The notes under the pieces: generated by a model | The model's database searches: none | Told to the model about the DNA's origin: nothing | What the model saw: only the letters and a program-made list of their open reading frames with translations | Assembly (NCBI GenBank): GCA_019314155.1 | Contig: JAFCZV010000203.1 | Span: forward strand, 1 to 6,816 | Length of the DNA stretch: 6,816 nt | Direction of reading: 5' to 3' | Source of the DNA: Deltaproteobacteria bacterium | GTDB taxonomy: Bacteria; Desulfobacterota; Desulfobacteria; Desulfobacterales; UBA11574 | Shown here: one piece after another, positions 1 through 5,505 of the stretch | Layout of the letters: each line of letters begins with the position of its first letter | Position numbering within the stretch: position 1 is the stretch's first letter | Translations under genes and position numbers: made by a program

Positions 1-596
1 GTATCCGGGAAATAGCGATCCGCATTTTCTCCCCAGACTTTACTGTCTTTCAGATCGCTTTTATTGACTAAATCCCTGTACTCATCAATTGACGGCATAT
101 ACCAGGGCCATGTAAAATCCAAAAAATAACGGGGAAAGGGTTTTTTTTCTATTGCCTTGCGGATAACCTTGAAAAAATGAGAGCAATTACCATCAGCCGC
201 AAAATTGAACCTTAAAAGACCACCAACGCGAAGCGCTTTAAATACGTTTCTTAAGAGATGATAATGATCTTTAATCCAATGGAGGGTTGCATTCGAATAA
301 ACGACATCGAATTCGTCCTCGAACGCTATCTCGTCAATATCCATAAGGATAAAGCACAAATTAGGTTTTTCCTTTGGTTTTGCAGTATCGATCATGCCCT
401 TTGAGGCATCTATACCAACCACTTCACCATTAGGAAGAGCCTCAGCAATTAATGCTGTGTTAACGCCGTCCCCACATCCCAAATCAAGAACACGTTCGTT
501 GCCCTTTAACGCCAGTTCCGAGATTAATTTGGCTCCCCACTCTTTTTGATGAGCAGAGGCTTTTTCATATTTTTTGCCGTCGAACTCGTGTGGCAT
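1..596 (-). CDS. SAM-dependent class I methyltransferase, trans-aconitate methyltransferase-like (C-terminus beyond left edge)
   Basis: The first 198 residues of a cytosolic small-molecule methyltransferase are visible, read by hand on the minus strand from ATG at 596; the gene is open at the left edge. Family members are about 250 residues long, so roughly 50-60 are missing. Motif I is VLDLGCGDG at residues 36-44, which binds S-adenosylmethionine. The acidic residue after the second strand is in GIDAS (61-65), and motif IV is FDVVYSNATLHWI at 96-108. The segment VWGENADRYFPD near the visible end recurs in Tam-like methyltransferases. The start is supported by AGGAG at 606-602, five bases upstream. 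That AGGAG lies only six bases inside the inferred cassette start at 612, and no promoter fits between, so expression would depend on read-through from upstream minus-strand promoters. The fold is certain. The substrate is not: trans-aconitate or another small acid is only a family-based guess. Confidence 0.88.
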   Translation of the reverse strand, partial: MPHEFDGKKYEKASAHQKEWGAKLISELALKGNERVLDLGCGDGVNTALIAEALPNGEVVGIDASKGMIDTAKPKEKPNLCFILMDIDEIAFEDEFDVVYSNATLHWIKDHYHLLRNVFKALRVGGLLRFNFAADGNCSHFFKVIRKAIEKKPFPRYFLDFTWPWYMPSIDEYRDLVNKSDLKDSKVWGENADRYFPD

Positions 597-612
597 TACA
601 TCTCCTGCCGAA
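1..612 (-). mobile_element. Integron gene cassette carrying the methyltransferase (partial)
   Basis: The cassette would start at T612 with TTCGGC, just after the G of the attC at 607-692, and continue leftward out of the window. The short leader (16 bases to the ATG, with the ribosome binding site in it) is typical of promoterless cassettes. The model predicts an attC beyond the left edge whose R'' box, read on the minus strand, is GCCGAAC. That end is not visible, so this cassette is less certain than its neighbours. Confidence 0.6.
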
Positions 613-692
613 CGCCCGGTGTGAGCAGCGCCGCCAAGGTCTTTTGTTTTGGTGGCAATTTTCTCGGCGTCTGCTCAACACCGATGTTATTT
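607..692 (-). other. attC: Integron attC recombination site 1
   Basis: This is an 86-base imperfect inverted repeat. On the minus strand R'' is AAATAAC (692-686) and R' is GTTCGGC (613-607). On the plus strand CGGTGT (617-622) pairs with ACACCG (678-683), GAGCAG (623-628) with CTGCTC (671-676), and CGCCG (629-633) with CGGCG (665-669). A677 and T670 are left unpaired, both in the same arm. The stem goes on inward with CCAA (634-637) and TTGG (649-652). Two extrahelical bases on one arm and 7-mer boxes ending in AAC or starting with GTT are hallmarks of attC sites folded as single strands for the integrase. Its R'' is the exact complement of the start of the adjoining cassette at 1404. R' departs from GTTRRRY at one position. 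Confidence 0.85.
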
Positions 693-695
693 TTC

Positions 696-727
696 TTGAC
701 ATAATTAAATGAAATGTTAAATATAAT
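696..727 (+). promoter_or_regulatory. Candidate sigma-70 promoter upstream of the NYN gene leader
   Basis: A perfect TTGACA (696-701) and a perfect TATAAT (722-727) lie in the AT-rich stretch just inside the cassette. The spacing is 20 bp, longer than the optimal 17, so it may be weak or a different -10, such as TAAATA at 718-723, may be used. A start near 734 would produce a transcript that runs straight into the two hairpins at 745-788. It lies between the attC and the NYN start, as expected for a cassette gene running against the array. Confidence 0.45.
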
Positions 728-744
728 AGCTATAAATAAACTAC

Positions 745-797
745 CCCTGAGGTTTCGACCCAGGGCGCGGGGCCGCTTCGGTGGCCCCTGCTTTTTT
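745..797 (+). terminator. Tandem UUCG-capped hairpins followed by a T-run, upstream of the NYN start
   Basis: The first hairpin pairs CCCTG (745-749) with CAGGG (761-765) and GGT (751-753) with ACC (758-760), with A750 bulged and a TTCG loop. The second pairs GGGGCCGC (769-776) with GTGGCCCC (781-788), including one G-T wobble, also around TTCG. Three bases later come six Ts (792-797). The second hairpin and T-run form a textbook intrinsic terminator on the plus strand. No complete + strand gene lies upstream, so it would end a short RNA of about 65 bases started near 734, attenuate the NYN gene, or insulate it. Which of these happens cannot be told from sequence. Confidence 0.65.
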
Positions 798-810
798 ATA
801 GTGTATAAGT

Positions 811-1399
811 ATGCGAACATACATTTATATTGACGGGTTCAATTTTTATTATGGAGCTGTAAAAGACACGCCATATAAATGGTTGGATTTTAAAAAATTA
901 TTCGAGCACTTACTCGACTCATCTCATAAAATCATTTCCATCAAATATTTCACAGCAATGGTTACGGGAAAAATTGACCCTGACCAACCAATAAGACAAA
1001 AAACATATTTAAGAGCACTTAGAAAGTATATCCCAGAAATATCAGTTTATTACGGCAAGTTCCTAAGCCACAATGTTTTTAAGCCACTTTCGTATCCAAT
1101 AAACAAAAACCTTTTCGGAAAAGATATCAAATTTGTAAATGTCATCAAAACCGAGGAAAAAGGATCCGATGTTAATCGTAATTGTATCCAATGATAGCGA
1201 TCTATCAGAATCATTGAGGCTTGTAAAAGAACAGCATAAAAAGAAAATCGGGCTAATCACTCCAGGGAAAACACACCCTTCAAGGCAACTCCTAAAATAC
1301 TCAGACTTCACTAAACGAGTCAGAAAAGGCGTTTTAGCCGCATCTCAATTACCTGACCCCATCCCCGGGACAACAATCCACAAACCTGCTGTATGGTAA
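811..1399 (+). pseudogene. NYN-domain (PIN-like RNase) protein, LabA/DUF88 type, broken by an internal deletion
   Basis: The reading frame from ATG 811 gives a typical NYN N-terminus: strand 1 with YIDGFNFYYG (residues 6-15), then the conserved VIKTEEKGSDVN (111-122), and stops at 1194. The rest of the family pattern continues in another frame from about 1172: IVIVSNDSDLSESLRLV, then GLITPGKTHPSRQLL, and the usual end SQLPDPIPGTTIHKPAVW before TAA at 1397-1399. Between GSDVN and IVIVSNDSD the family normally has about 17 residues (the helix before the third acidic strand), and these are absent. An out-of-frame deletion of about 50-53 bases at roughly 1177 therefore fits better than a single-base error. 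NYN proteins are metal-dependent nucleases or RNA-processing factors with acidic residues in DGFN, GSD and SNDSD; all three motifs survive, but in two frames. No Shine-Dalgarno precedes the start. TATAGT at 797-802, eight bases before the ATG, could be a -10 for a leaderless message. Confidence 0.85.
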
Positions 1400-1504
1400 A
1401 ATAACGTTTGCGGATAACCAGCAGACCACATGGTCTGATAGCTTGCACGGCATTTACGTAAAACCGCATAGTTTTCCCCGTCTGGTTCATCCGCCTGGTT
1501 AGAA
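1399..1504 (-). other. attC: Integron attC recombination site 2
   Basis: This 106-base site reads R'' TTCTAAC (1504-1498) and R' GTTATTT (1405-1399) on the minus strand. On the plus strand GCGGAT (1410-1415) pairs with ATCCGC (1489-1494) and AACCAG (1416-1421) with CTGGTT (1482-1487), leaving C1488 unpaired. The variable end carries further hairpins, including CAGACC (1422-1427) with GGTCTG (1432-1437). R'' exactly complements the start of the tautomerase cassette at 1944-1938. The site lies 25 bp beyond the tautomerase stop, the usual place for an attC. The NYN stop codon shares one base with its edge. Confidence 0.9.
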
Positions 1505-1943
1505 ATCTATTCAGTCCTTTCAAACAAATTAAACATCTATTTTAAAGCCGAGATCAATTTCACTAGCTGGGATACCGCCACGCACACCCCAATTATCAAG
1601 TTGAGGTTCATTTAATACAATGAAGACGTCACTTGTTTGAATATCAAGCTTTTGCAGATTTTGGACAATGATTTGATAAAGTTTTCTTTTTGCTTCAATT
1701 GATCTACCAGGAAATACATCCATCTCGATTAGAGTGTAATTTGATGTTTTTCCCTCTGGGATTTCAAAATTCTCTGGTTCAAATTCAAATATTCTTTGGT
1801 TTCTATCGTTTTCAGGAATCTTAAATGCTCCCTTTAAAGCAGCGTGAATGGCATCTAATAAAGCTACCTTTTCTTCTTTGGATTTTCCTTTAAGTAAGCT
1901 GACCTTAACAAGCGGCATAAAAATCTCCTTCTATCATTTCTAA
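1405..1943 (-). mobile_element. Integron gene cassette carrying the tautomerase
   Basis: Inferred 539-bp cassette from T1943 (TTAGAA) to G1405. The circular form would read GTTAGAA, the exact complement of the R'' box TTCTAAC of its own attC at 1504-1498. It has the standard plan: a short leader with a ribosome binding site, one ORF, then the attC. No promoter is evident inside it. Confidence 0.88.
1529..1918 (-). CDS. Tautomerase superfamily protein, long (about 128-residue) type
   Basis: A 129-residue cytosolic protein that starts MPLVKVSLLKGKS. After loss of Met1 the amino-terminal proline becomes the catalytic base of the tautomerase fold. In Pro1 numbering D37 lies in IPENDRNQR, matching the D37 context of malonate semialdehyde decarboxylase. 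GRS at residues 71-73 supplies one arginine comparable to the second arginine of that enzyme's active pair; the first is not present, so decarboxylase activity should not be assumed. The C-terminal LNEPQLDNWGVRGGIPASE segment is typical of uncharacterised long tautomerases (COG1942-like). AAGGAG at 1931-1926 lies seven bases before the ATG and decides the start. The gene sits alone as a sense cassette, 25 bp from its attC. The substrate is unknown. Intact, with no sign of decay. Confidence 0.88.
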   Translation of the reverse strand: MPLVKVSLLKGKSKEEKVALLDAIHAALKGAFKIPENDRNQRIFEFEPENFEIPEGKTSNYTLIEMDVFPGRSIEAKRKLYQIIVQNLQKLDIQTSDVFIVLNEPQLDNWGVRGGIPASEIDLGFKIDV

Positions 1944-1986
1944 CGTGAAAATCACCGGTTCATCCGGTGCATTTTTCTGGTTAGAC
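1938..1986 (-). other. attC: Integron attC recombination site 3 (unusually short)
   Basis: On the minus strand R'' is GTCTAAC (1986-1980), a perfect RYYYAAC, and R' is GTTAGAA (1944-1938). On the plus strand CACCGG (1953-1958) pairs with CCGGTG (1964-1969) around a TTCAT loop, and AAAAT (1948-1952) pairs with ATTTT (1971-1975), leaving C1970 unpaired. The outer spacers are unequal (GTG against TCTG). At 49 bases it is below the usual minimum of about 55-60 and has almost no variable terminal structure. The TTTTT after the hairpin on the plus strand makes it terminator-like too. It lies 31 bp beyond the stop of the sigma-54 activator. Confidence 0.82.
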
Positions 1987-2017
1987 ATTCCTTTGTGCCA
2001 ATTCTTCTGCTTCAAGT

Positions 2018-3562
2018 TCAAGAGTCTTTTTTTATGCGGTTTTTACCAAATGTGATACCCAGTTTGCGCATGCGGTGTCTTAATGTCCCAGGATTGATTT
2101 CAAGTAACTGAGCAGCTCCGTTTTTTCCCTCCACTTTTCCGCCTGATATTTTAAGAACTGTGCAGATATGATTTGCCATGGCTTTATCGAGATTCATTGA
2201 TTCTGCTCTGGTTGGAATGTCCGGCAGTTCTTTGTGTATTTTGTCTGAGAAATGAATCCCTCTAAAGTTCAGAGGCTTATTCTGATTAAGAATCAGAGCA
2301 CGCTCTACAGCGTTTTCGAGTTCCCGAACATTACCAGGCCAACTGTATGATAGAAGTGTGTCGACGGCATCAACAGGCAGGACTGGTGGAACAGATAGTC
2401 TCATTTCGCGGGATTTTTTTACAATAAAGTGGTTCACAAGGGGTATTATATCCCCTTTTCTTTCCCGCAGGGGAGGGATGATTACAGGGAATACCTGAAG
2501 ACGGAAGTAAAGATCTTCGCGGAATTTGTCCTGTCTGACCATGGATTCAAGATCGCGGTGTGTAGCGGCAATGACCCTGATATCAAGTTTAATCGGTTCT
2601 GTTCCTCCAACTCTTTCAATCTCTTTTTCCTGCAACACCCTAAGGAGTCTTACCTGAATTTCCAGGGGGAGTTCTCCAATTTCATCAAGCAGAATAGTGC
2701 CGTTATTTGCTCTTTCAAATCGTCCGTATTTTCTGGAGATGGCACCTGTAAATGCCCCTTTTTCATGGCCGAACAGTTCGCTATCCATTAACGCTTCGGG
2801 AATGGCACCGCAGTTAACCGTAATAAATGGGCCGTCTTTACGTGAAGAAATGTTGTGAACAGCTCTTGCTATCAGCTCCTTTCCGGTTCCGGTTTCACCT
2901 AAAAGCAGCACAGGGCTTTTAAGCGGAGCTACCTGCTGAACCAGATCCATAACTCCCTTCAGTCCGAAATCTGCTCCTATTATCTCTTTGCCTATGGCAG
3001 ATTGAAGTTCATTTTGCAGGAAACGGTTATCATCTGAAAGACGTTCTTTCAGTTCAAGGAGTTCCTGATATCTGAGACTATTGGAAAGCGCTATGGTAAT
3101 TGGCTTTTTTAGCAAAGACAATAATTCAAGGTGTTCTTTTGCAAAACAATTGTTGCCCCTGGCATTGAGAGTTATGCCGCCAACCCAGTTCTTGTCTACA
3201 ACCAAGAACATCCCCAGCGAGGATAACCTTAATTGATGATGATCTCTAAATACATATTTCAATAACGGATGTTTGTGCGTGTTGCCGGCAATATAGTCTT
3301 CTCCAATCATGTCGGAATTAATATATTCCCTGACTTCAGGGGGATATGTGGTTTTAAGGTTTAGGAGTTTTCCACCGCTACTGTCTGCCATGGCAATTGT
3401 TCTGGTTATTCCTGCCGGATCATAATAATGAAGATGCGCTTCAAATGAAGGCATATAGTCCCTGATGTATATGAACAGATGCCAGAGGGCTTGTTCTATT
3501 TCCAGGCTTCCACAGATCCTCAGCGTTGCTTCACGAAAAAAAATGTTTTTATCAACTTGCAT
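2018..3562 (-). CDS. Sigma-54-dependent transcriptional activator (GAF-like, AAA+, Fis-type HTH)
   Basis: A 514-residue activator of RNA polymerase sigma-54, complete. Residues 1-165 form a GAF-like sensory region without a clear receiver domain, and a helical linker (163-190) follows. The AAA+ domain has Walker A GETGTGKE at 222-229, the sigma-54-contacting GAFTGA loop at 269-274, Walker B GTILLDE at 288-294, sensor I in ATHRDL at 333-338, arginine-finger segment FREDLYFRL at 347-355 and sensor II WPGNVRELEN at 408-417. A C-terminal Fis-type helix-turn-helix (about 475-503, NGAAQLLEINPGTLRHRMRK) binds enhancer DNA. All motifs needed for ATPase and sigma-54 contact are present. The gene is divergent from the MFS transporter, whose upstream region holds a sigma-54 promoter and an inverted repeat, so control of that transporter is the likely job. 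FhlA/NorR-like regulators share this layout, but the ligand is unknown. GGGGGT about 13 bases upstream is a poor ribosome binding site. Confidence 0.93.
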   Translation of the reverse strand: MQVDKNIFFREATLRICGSLEIEQALWHLFIYIRDYMPSFEAHLHYYDPAGITRTIAMADSSGGKLLNLKTTYPPEVREYINSDMIGEDYIAGNTHKHPLLKYVFRDHHQLRLSSLGMFLVVDKNWVGGITLNARGNNCFAKEHLELLSLLKKPITIALSNSLRYQELLELKERLSDDNRFLQNELQSAIGKEIIGADFGLKGVMDLVQQVAPLKSPVLLLGETGTGKELIARAVHNISSRKDGPFITVNCGAIPEALMDSELFGHEKGAFTGAISRKYGRFERANNGTILLDEIGELPLEIQVRLLRVLQEKEIERVGGTEPIKLDIRVIAATHRDLESMVRQDKFREDLYFRLQVFPVIIPPLRERKGDIIPLVNHFIVKKSREMRLSVPPVLPVDAVDTLLSYSWPGNVRELENAVERALILNQNKPLNFRGIHFSDKIHKELPDIPTRAESMNLDKAMANHICTVLKISGGKVEGKNGAAQLLEINPGTLRHRMRKLGITFGKNRIKKDS

Positions 3563-3595
3563 TTTCTATATAGACCCCCTGTTTTTTAAAATATC

Positions 3596-3637
3596 TGACA
3601 TATTTGATAGCCATAAGCCTGTCTGTTAAATATGTCA
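3596..3637. promoter_or_regulatory. Perfect 10-bp inverted repeat, probable activator binding site (enhancer/operator)
   Basis: TGACATATTT at 3596-3605 is exactly mirrored by AAATATGTCA at 3628-3637. The arms are 32 bp apart, about three helical turns, which would place two dimer contacts on one DNA face or form one extended site. The centre lies about 144 bp upstream of the predicted start from the sigma-54 promoter, a normal enhancer distance, and 34-75 bp upstream of the regulator's own ATG. The AT-rich stretch at 3683-3706 between it and the promoter could help bending, but has no clear IHF match. Confidence 0.7.
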
Positions 3638-3638
3638 A
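3610..3638 (-). promoter_or_regulatory. Candidate sigma-70 promoter of the sigma-54 activator gene
   Basis: On the minus strand a perfect TTGACA (3638-3633) is followed after 17 bp by TATGGC (3615-3610), a weak -10 with only three matches. The -35 box overlaps the right arm of the inverted repeat, so binding of the activator there would block its own promoter. Autorepression is inferred from this overlap only. Confidence 0.4.
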
Positions 3639-3733
3639 GTAAAACTGTCGTATATTGCGTCGTAGTTGGGTGAGTGAATGCGAACAAATAAAATAATTCA
3701 ACAATCCCAAATAGTTATCGCTGGCTGATTCGA

Positions 3734-3750
3734 TTGGCGCGCTTCTTGCT
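3734..3750 (+). promoter_or_regulatory. Sigma-54 (-24/-12) promoter for the MFS transporter gene
   Basis: TTGGCGCGCTTCTTGCT matches the sigma-54 consensus YTGGCACGRNNNTTGCW. The invariant GG is at 3736-3737 and the GC at 3748-3749, ten bases apart as required, with the TTGCW end fully matched. Transcription would start near 3761, leaving a leader of about 43 bases that contains AGGAGG at 3793-3798. A sigma-54 activator gene lies directly upstream in the opposite direction, which makes a chance match unlikely. Confidence 0.85.
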
Positions 3751-3803
3751 CTGATAGTGACGAAAAGTTGGGAATAATTATATTTTTAAATTAGGAGGTT
3801 TTT

Positions 3804-4994
3804 ATGCAATTCGTACGGAAAACAGAAATAGTGAATCTCATGGAGCCTTTTATAGCATGTCTTGCTGCAATGATTGCTGTTTCAACGGTTTTTATGACAC
3901 AGTCAGTCTTTTTGGAAATTTCAGATGCTTTTAATGTGGATATTACCAGAACACGGTTTGCGTTCAGTGTTGTTTCCATATTTTATGCAATATCTTTTTT
4001 GCTGTTTGGTCCGGCAGCTGACAGATTCGATTTGCAAAAAATGTCCTCTGTCGGGTTATTCTTTTCAGCAGCAGGAGTTTTTGCGGCAGCAATAGCAGGA
4101 AGTTTTAACAGTTTTATTATAAGTATGGCAGTAATAGGAATTTGCGCTTCGGCAGTCGCAGCTTCAATGTTTCCATACATAGTGAAAATTGCGCCGGAAG
4201 AAAAACAAGGCATCTATCTGGGATCATTTGTTGCGGCTTCAACAACTGGGATGGTTATCGGTAGATTTTCAGTTGGCATTATGACTTCCTCCTGGGGTCT
4301 TACAAATACATTTAAAATCATAGCAATGACTATTTGTATCTTCAGTCTGCTAACAACAATTGTTTTAAATGGTAAAAAAATAAACAATGTACCAAAAGTC
4401 AGCGAAAAATATTCCAAATCATATCTGAAGGCTTTAAAACTAATGATTTCTCCGGAATTGCTACCGTTGTTGATGACCGGTTTTTTTCTGTTTTTCGGAT
4501 TTCTTGGAATGGTTACATTTCTAACATTCAGACTGACTAATGCCCCCTTTTACTTTACGTCTGCTGATATCGGCTGGATAAGTCTTGCAGGCCTGACAGC
4601 ATTGATAGGATCACCGTTGTCCGGAATTCTCGCTAAGAAAACAGGTGTTTTCAAAATTATGATTACATCACTTAGCCTGTGCTTAATATCTGTTCAGCTT
4701 ATGGGCTGGATTCCTTTGACATTACCGGTTTGTACCGGATTATTGCTTCTCTTTCTAGGAGTCTATTTTTGCCAACCGTTAATTTTTTTATTGATAAGCT
4801 GGAAAGTCCCCCAAAAATATCTTGGAACAGCTTCATCTTTTTATGCTTTATTCTGTATTGGGGGAGGTAGTGTATCATCCGTTGCTTTGGGACCGGTATG
4901 GAAATTGTTTGGTTGGCAAGGCGTTACTTTAATTTGTTCCGCTTCACTGGTGATTGCTATGGCATTCTGTATGAAAGGCAAAAAACAGCAATGA
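3804..4994 (+). CDS. MFS transporter, YnfM/AraJ-like
   Basis: A 396-residue inner-membrane protein with 12 predicted transmembrane helices, at about 14-36, 52-70, 82-100, 102-126, 138-160, 168-188, 218-241, 254-276, 282-302, 306-332, 342-366 and 370-390. The loop between helices 2 and 3 carries the MFS motif A as GPAADRFDLQKM (69-80), with the usual aspartate and arginine. A cytoplasmic loop rich in lysine (189-212) separates the two six-helix halves. Length and topology are normal for the family and the gene is intact. AGGAGG at 3793-3798, five bases before the ATG, is a strong ribosome binding site. Expression is probably sigma-54 dependent through the promoter at 3734-3750 and the divergent activator. 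The YnfM-like group is usually annotated as efflux, but substrate and direction cannot be read from sequence. It ends 24 bp before the attC at 5019. Confidence 0.92.
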   Translation: MQFVRKTEIVNLMEPFIACLAAMIAVSTVFMTQSVFLEISDAFNVDITRTRFAFSVVSIFYAISFLLFGPAADRFDLQKMSSVGLFFSAAGVFAAAIAGSFNSFIISMAVIGICASAVAASMFPYIVKIAPEEKQGIYLGSFVAASTTGMVIGRFSVGIMTSSWGLTNTFKIIAMTICIFSLLTTIVLNGKKINNVPKVSEKYSKSYLKALKLMISPELLPLLMTGFFLFFGFLGMVTFLTFRLTNAPFYFTSADIGWISLAGLTALIGSPLSGILAKKTGVFKIMITSLSLCLISVQLMGWIPLTLPVCTGLLLLFLGVYFCQPLIFLLISWKVPQKYLGTASSFYALFCIGGGSVSSVALGPVWKLFGWQGVTLICSASLVIAMAFCMKGKKQQ

Positions 4995-5018
4995 AGGAAA
5001 TTAGTCTTTGTTTTTCTT

Positions 5019-5090
5019 TTTTAACGTGGGCATTACCTGCTGGAGTGAAGCGCAGCGAAATTCCAGTCAGCGTTCATGCGATGGTTGGAT
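5019..5090 (-). other. attC: Integron attC recombination site 4
   Basis: This 72-base site reads R'' ATCCAAC (5090-5084), a perfect RYYYAAC, and R' GTTAAAA (5025-5019) on the minus strand. On the plus strand GCAT (5030-5033) pairs with ATGC (5076-5079), CTG (5037-5039) with CAG (5068-5070) and CTGGA (5040-5044) with TCCAG (5062-5066). C5075 and T5067 stay unpaired, and a few internal mismatches remain. The extra base lies eight positions after the AAC of R'', as in VCR and aadA-type sites. The toxin stop codon is seven bases away. R'' exactly complements TTGGAT plus G, the inferred cassette start at 5748. Confidence 0.82.
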
Positions 5091-5097
5091 GTTCTGT

Positions 5098-5505
5098 TTA
5101 TTCTTCTTTGCTGTGAAGAAGGTTAGAGAATCCCCTTGGGTTTAAAATCGGAATACCCCGAAACTCTTTCAGAACGAGTAAGTCTTTATCGCCGGTAACG
5201 ATATAATTAGCATCTGCGGCGACTGCTAAACCGAGGATTTTAACATCGTCGGAATCACGGCAAATATCCGGGGGAAGTGGGACTGGGTCGATCATGCTTG
5301 CCTGTTCCAGCAGGAGATCGTCAATATCATCAACTATTTTAGGAGAAAGTTTGATTTTCCTATGGAGATTTCTCAGAACTTCTTCTAACAATTCGTCACA
5401 TAGCACAATCTCATGCTCACTGAGACAAACCTCCATAATAGATTCACAAAGTCCGCGAGAGGCAAAGGCAGCGATGATAACATTGGCATCAAGGACGATC
5501 TTCAT
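5098..5505 (-). CDS. PIN-domain toxin of a toxin-antitoxin pair (COG1569-type)
   Basis: A 135-residue PIN-domain nuclease of the putative toxin-antitoxin toxin family (TIGR00305/COG1569), expected to cut RNA with metal ions. It begins MKIVLDANVIIAAFASRG, with first-strand catalytic D6. It has glutamates in LLEEVLRNL (39-47), acidic residues in CRDSDDVKIL (82-91), and the conserved YIVTGDKDLL (101-110) with D106 and D108. The length is normal and no key acidic residue is missing. Its ATG overlaps the antitoxin stop as ATGA (5505-5502), which implies translational coupling. The stop lies seven bases from the attC. The toxin looks intact although its partner's frame is broken, so it is either weakly toxic, rarely translated, or controlled some other way. 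Resemblance to VapC is structural; the RNA target is unknown. Confidence 0.88.
   Translation of the reverse strand: MKIVLDANVIIAAFASRGLCESIMEVCLSEHEIVLCDELLEEVLRNLHRKIKLSPKIVDDIDDLLLEQASMIDPVPLPPDICRDSDDVKILGLAVAADANYIVTGDKDLLVLKEFRGIPILNPRGFSNLLHSKEE

Larger units (their letters stand above)
613..1404 (-). mobile_element. Integron gene cassette carrying the NYN-domain gene in reverse orientation
   Basis: Inferred 792-bp cassette, from T1404 (TTATTT) to G613. Its start, completed by the G of the circle, gives GTTATTT, which exactly complements the R'' box AAATAAC of its own attC at 692-686. The NYN gene fills it on the opposite strand and its stop codon lies five bases from the cassette edge, so the cassette holds this gene, its leader and the attC. 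Reverse-oriented cassettes usually carry their own promoter, and there is a candidate at 696-727. Confidence 0.8.

Noticed and set aside
596..820. A 74-codon minus-strand ORF across the NYN leader
   Set aside because: It overlaps the attC site and both hairpins, has a basic low-information composition, no ribosome binding site, and no family resemblance.
1063..1311. Minus-strand ORF opposite the NYN gene
   Set aside because: It is antisense to clear NYN family motifs in the other strand and has no motif of its own.
607..1986. The inverted repeats as simple intrinsic terminators or IS ends
   Set aside because: They have paired GTT/AAC boxes, arm-specific unpaired bases and exact cassette-start complementarity, none of which terminators or IS ends would show; no target duplications are seen.
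2429..2791. A 120-codon plus-strand ORF inside the sigma-54 activator
   Set aside because: It lies opposite the conserved AAA+ core and its translation is that of an antisense shadow.
3791..4417. Minus-strand ORFs opposite the MFS gene
   Set aside because: They are antisense to transmembrane helices and motif A of an intact transporter and have no start signals.
4898..5116. Plus-strand ORF across the MFS end and attC 4
   Set aside because: It runs through the MFS 3' end in another frame and then through the attC stem; no family likeness.
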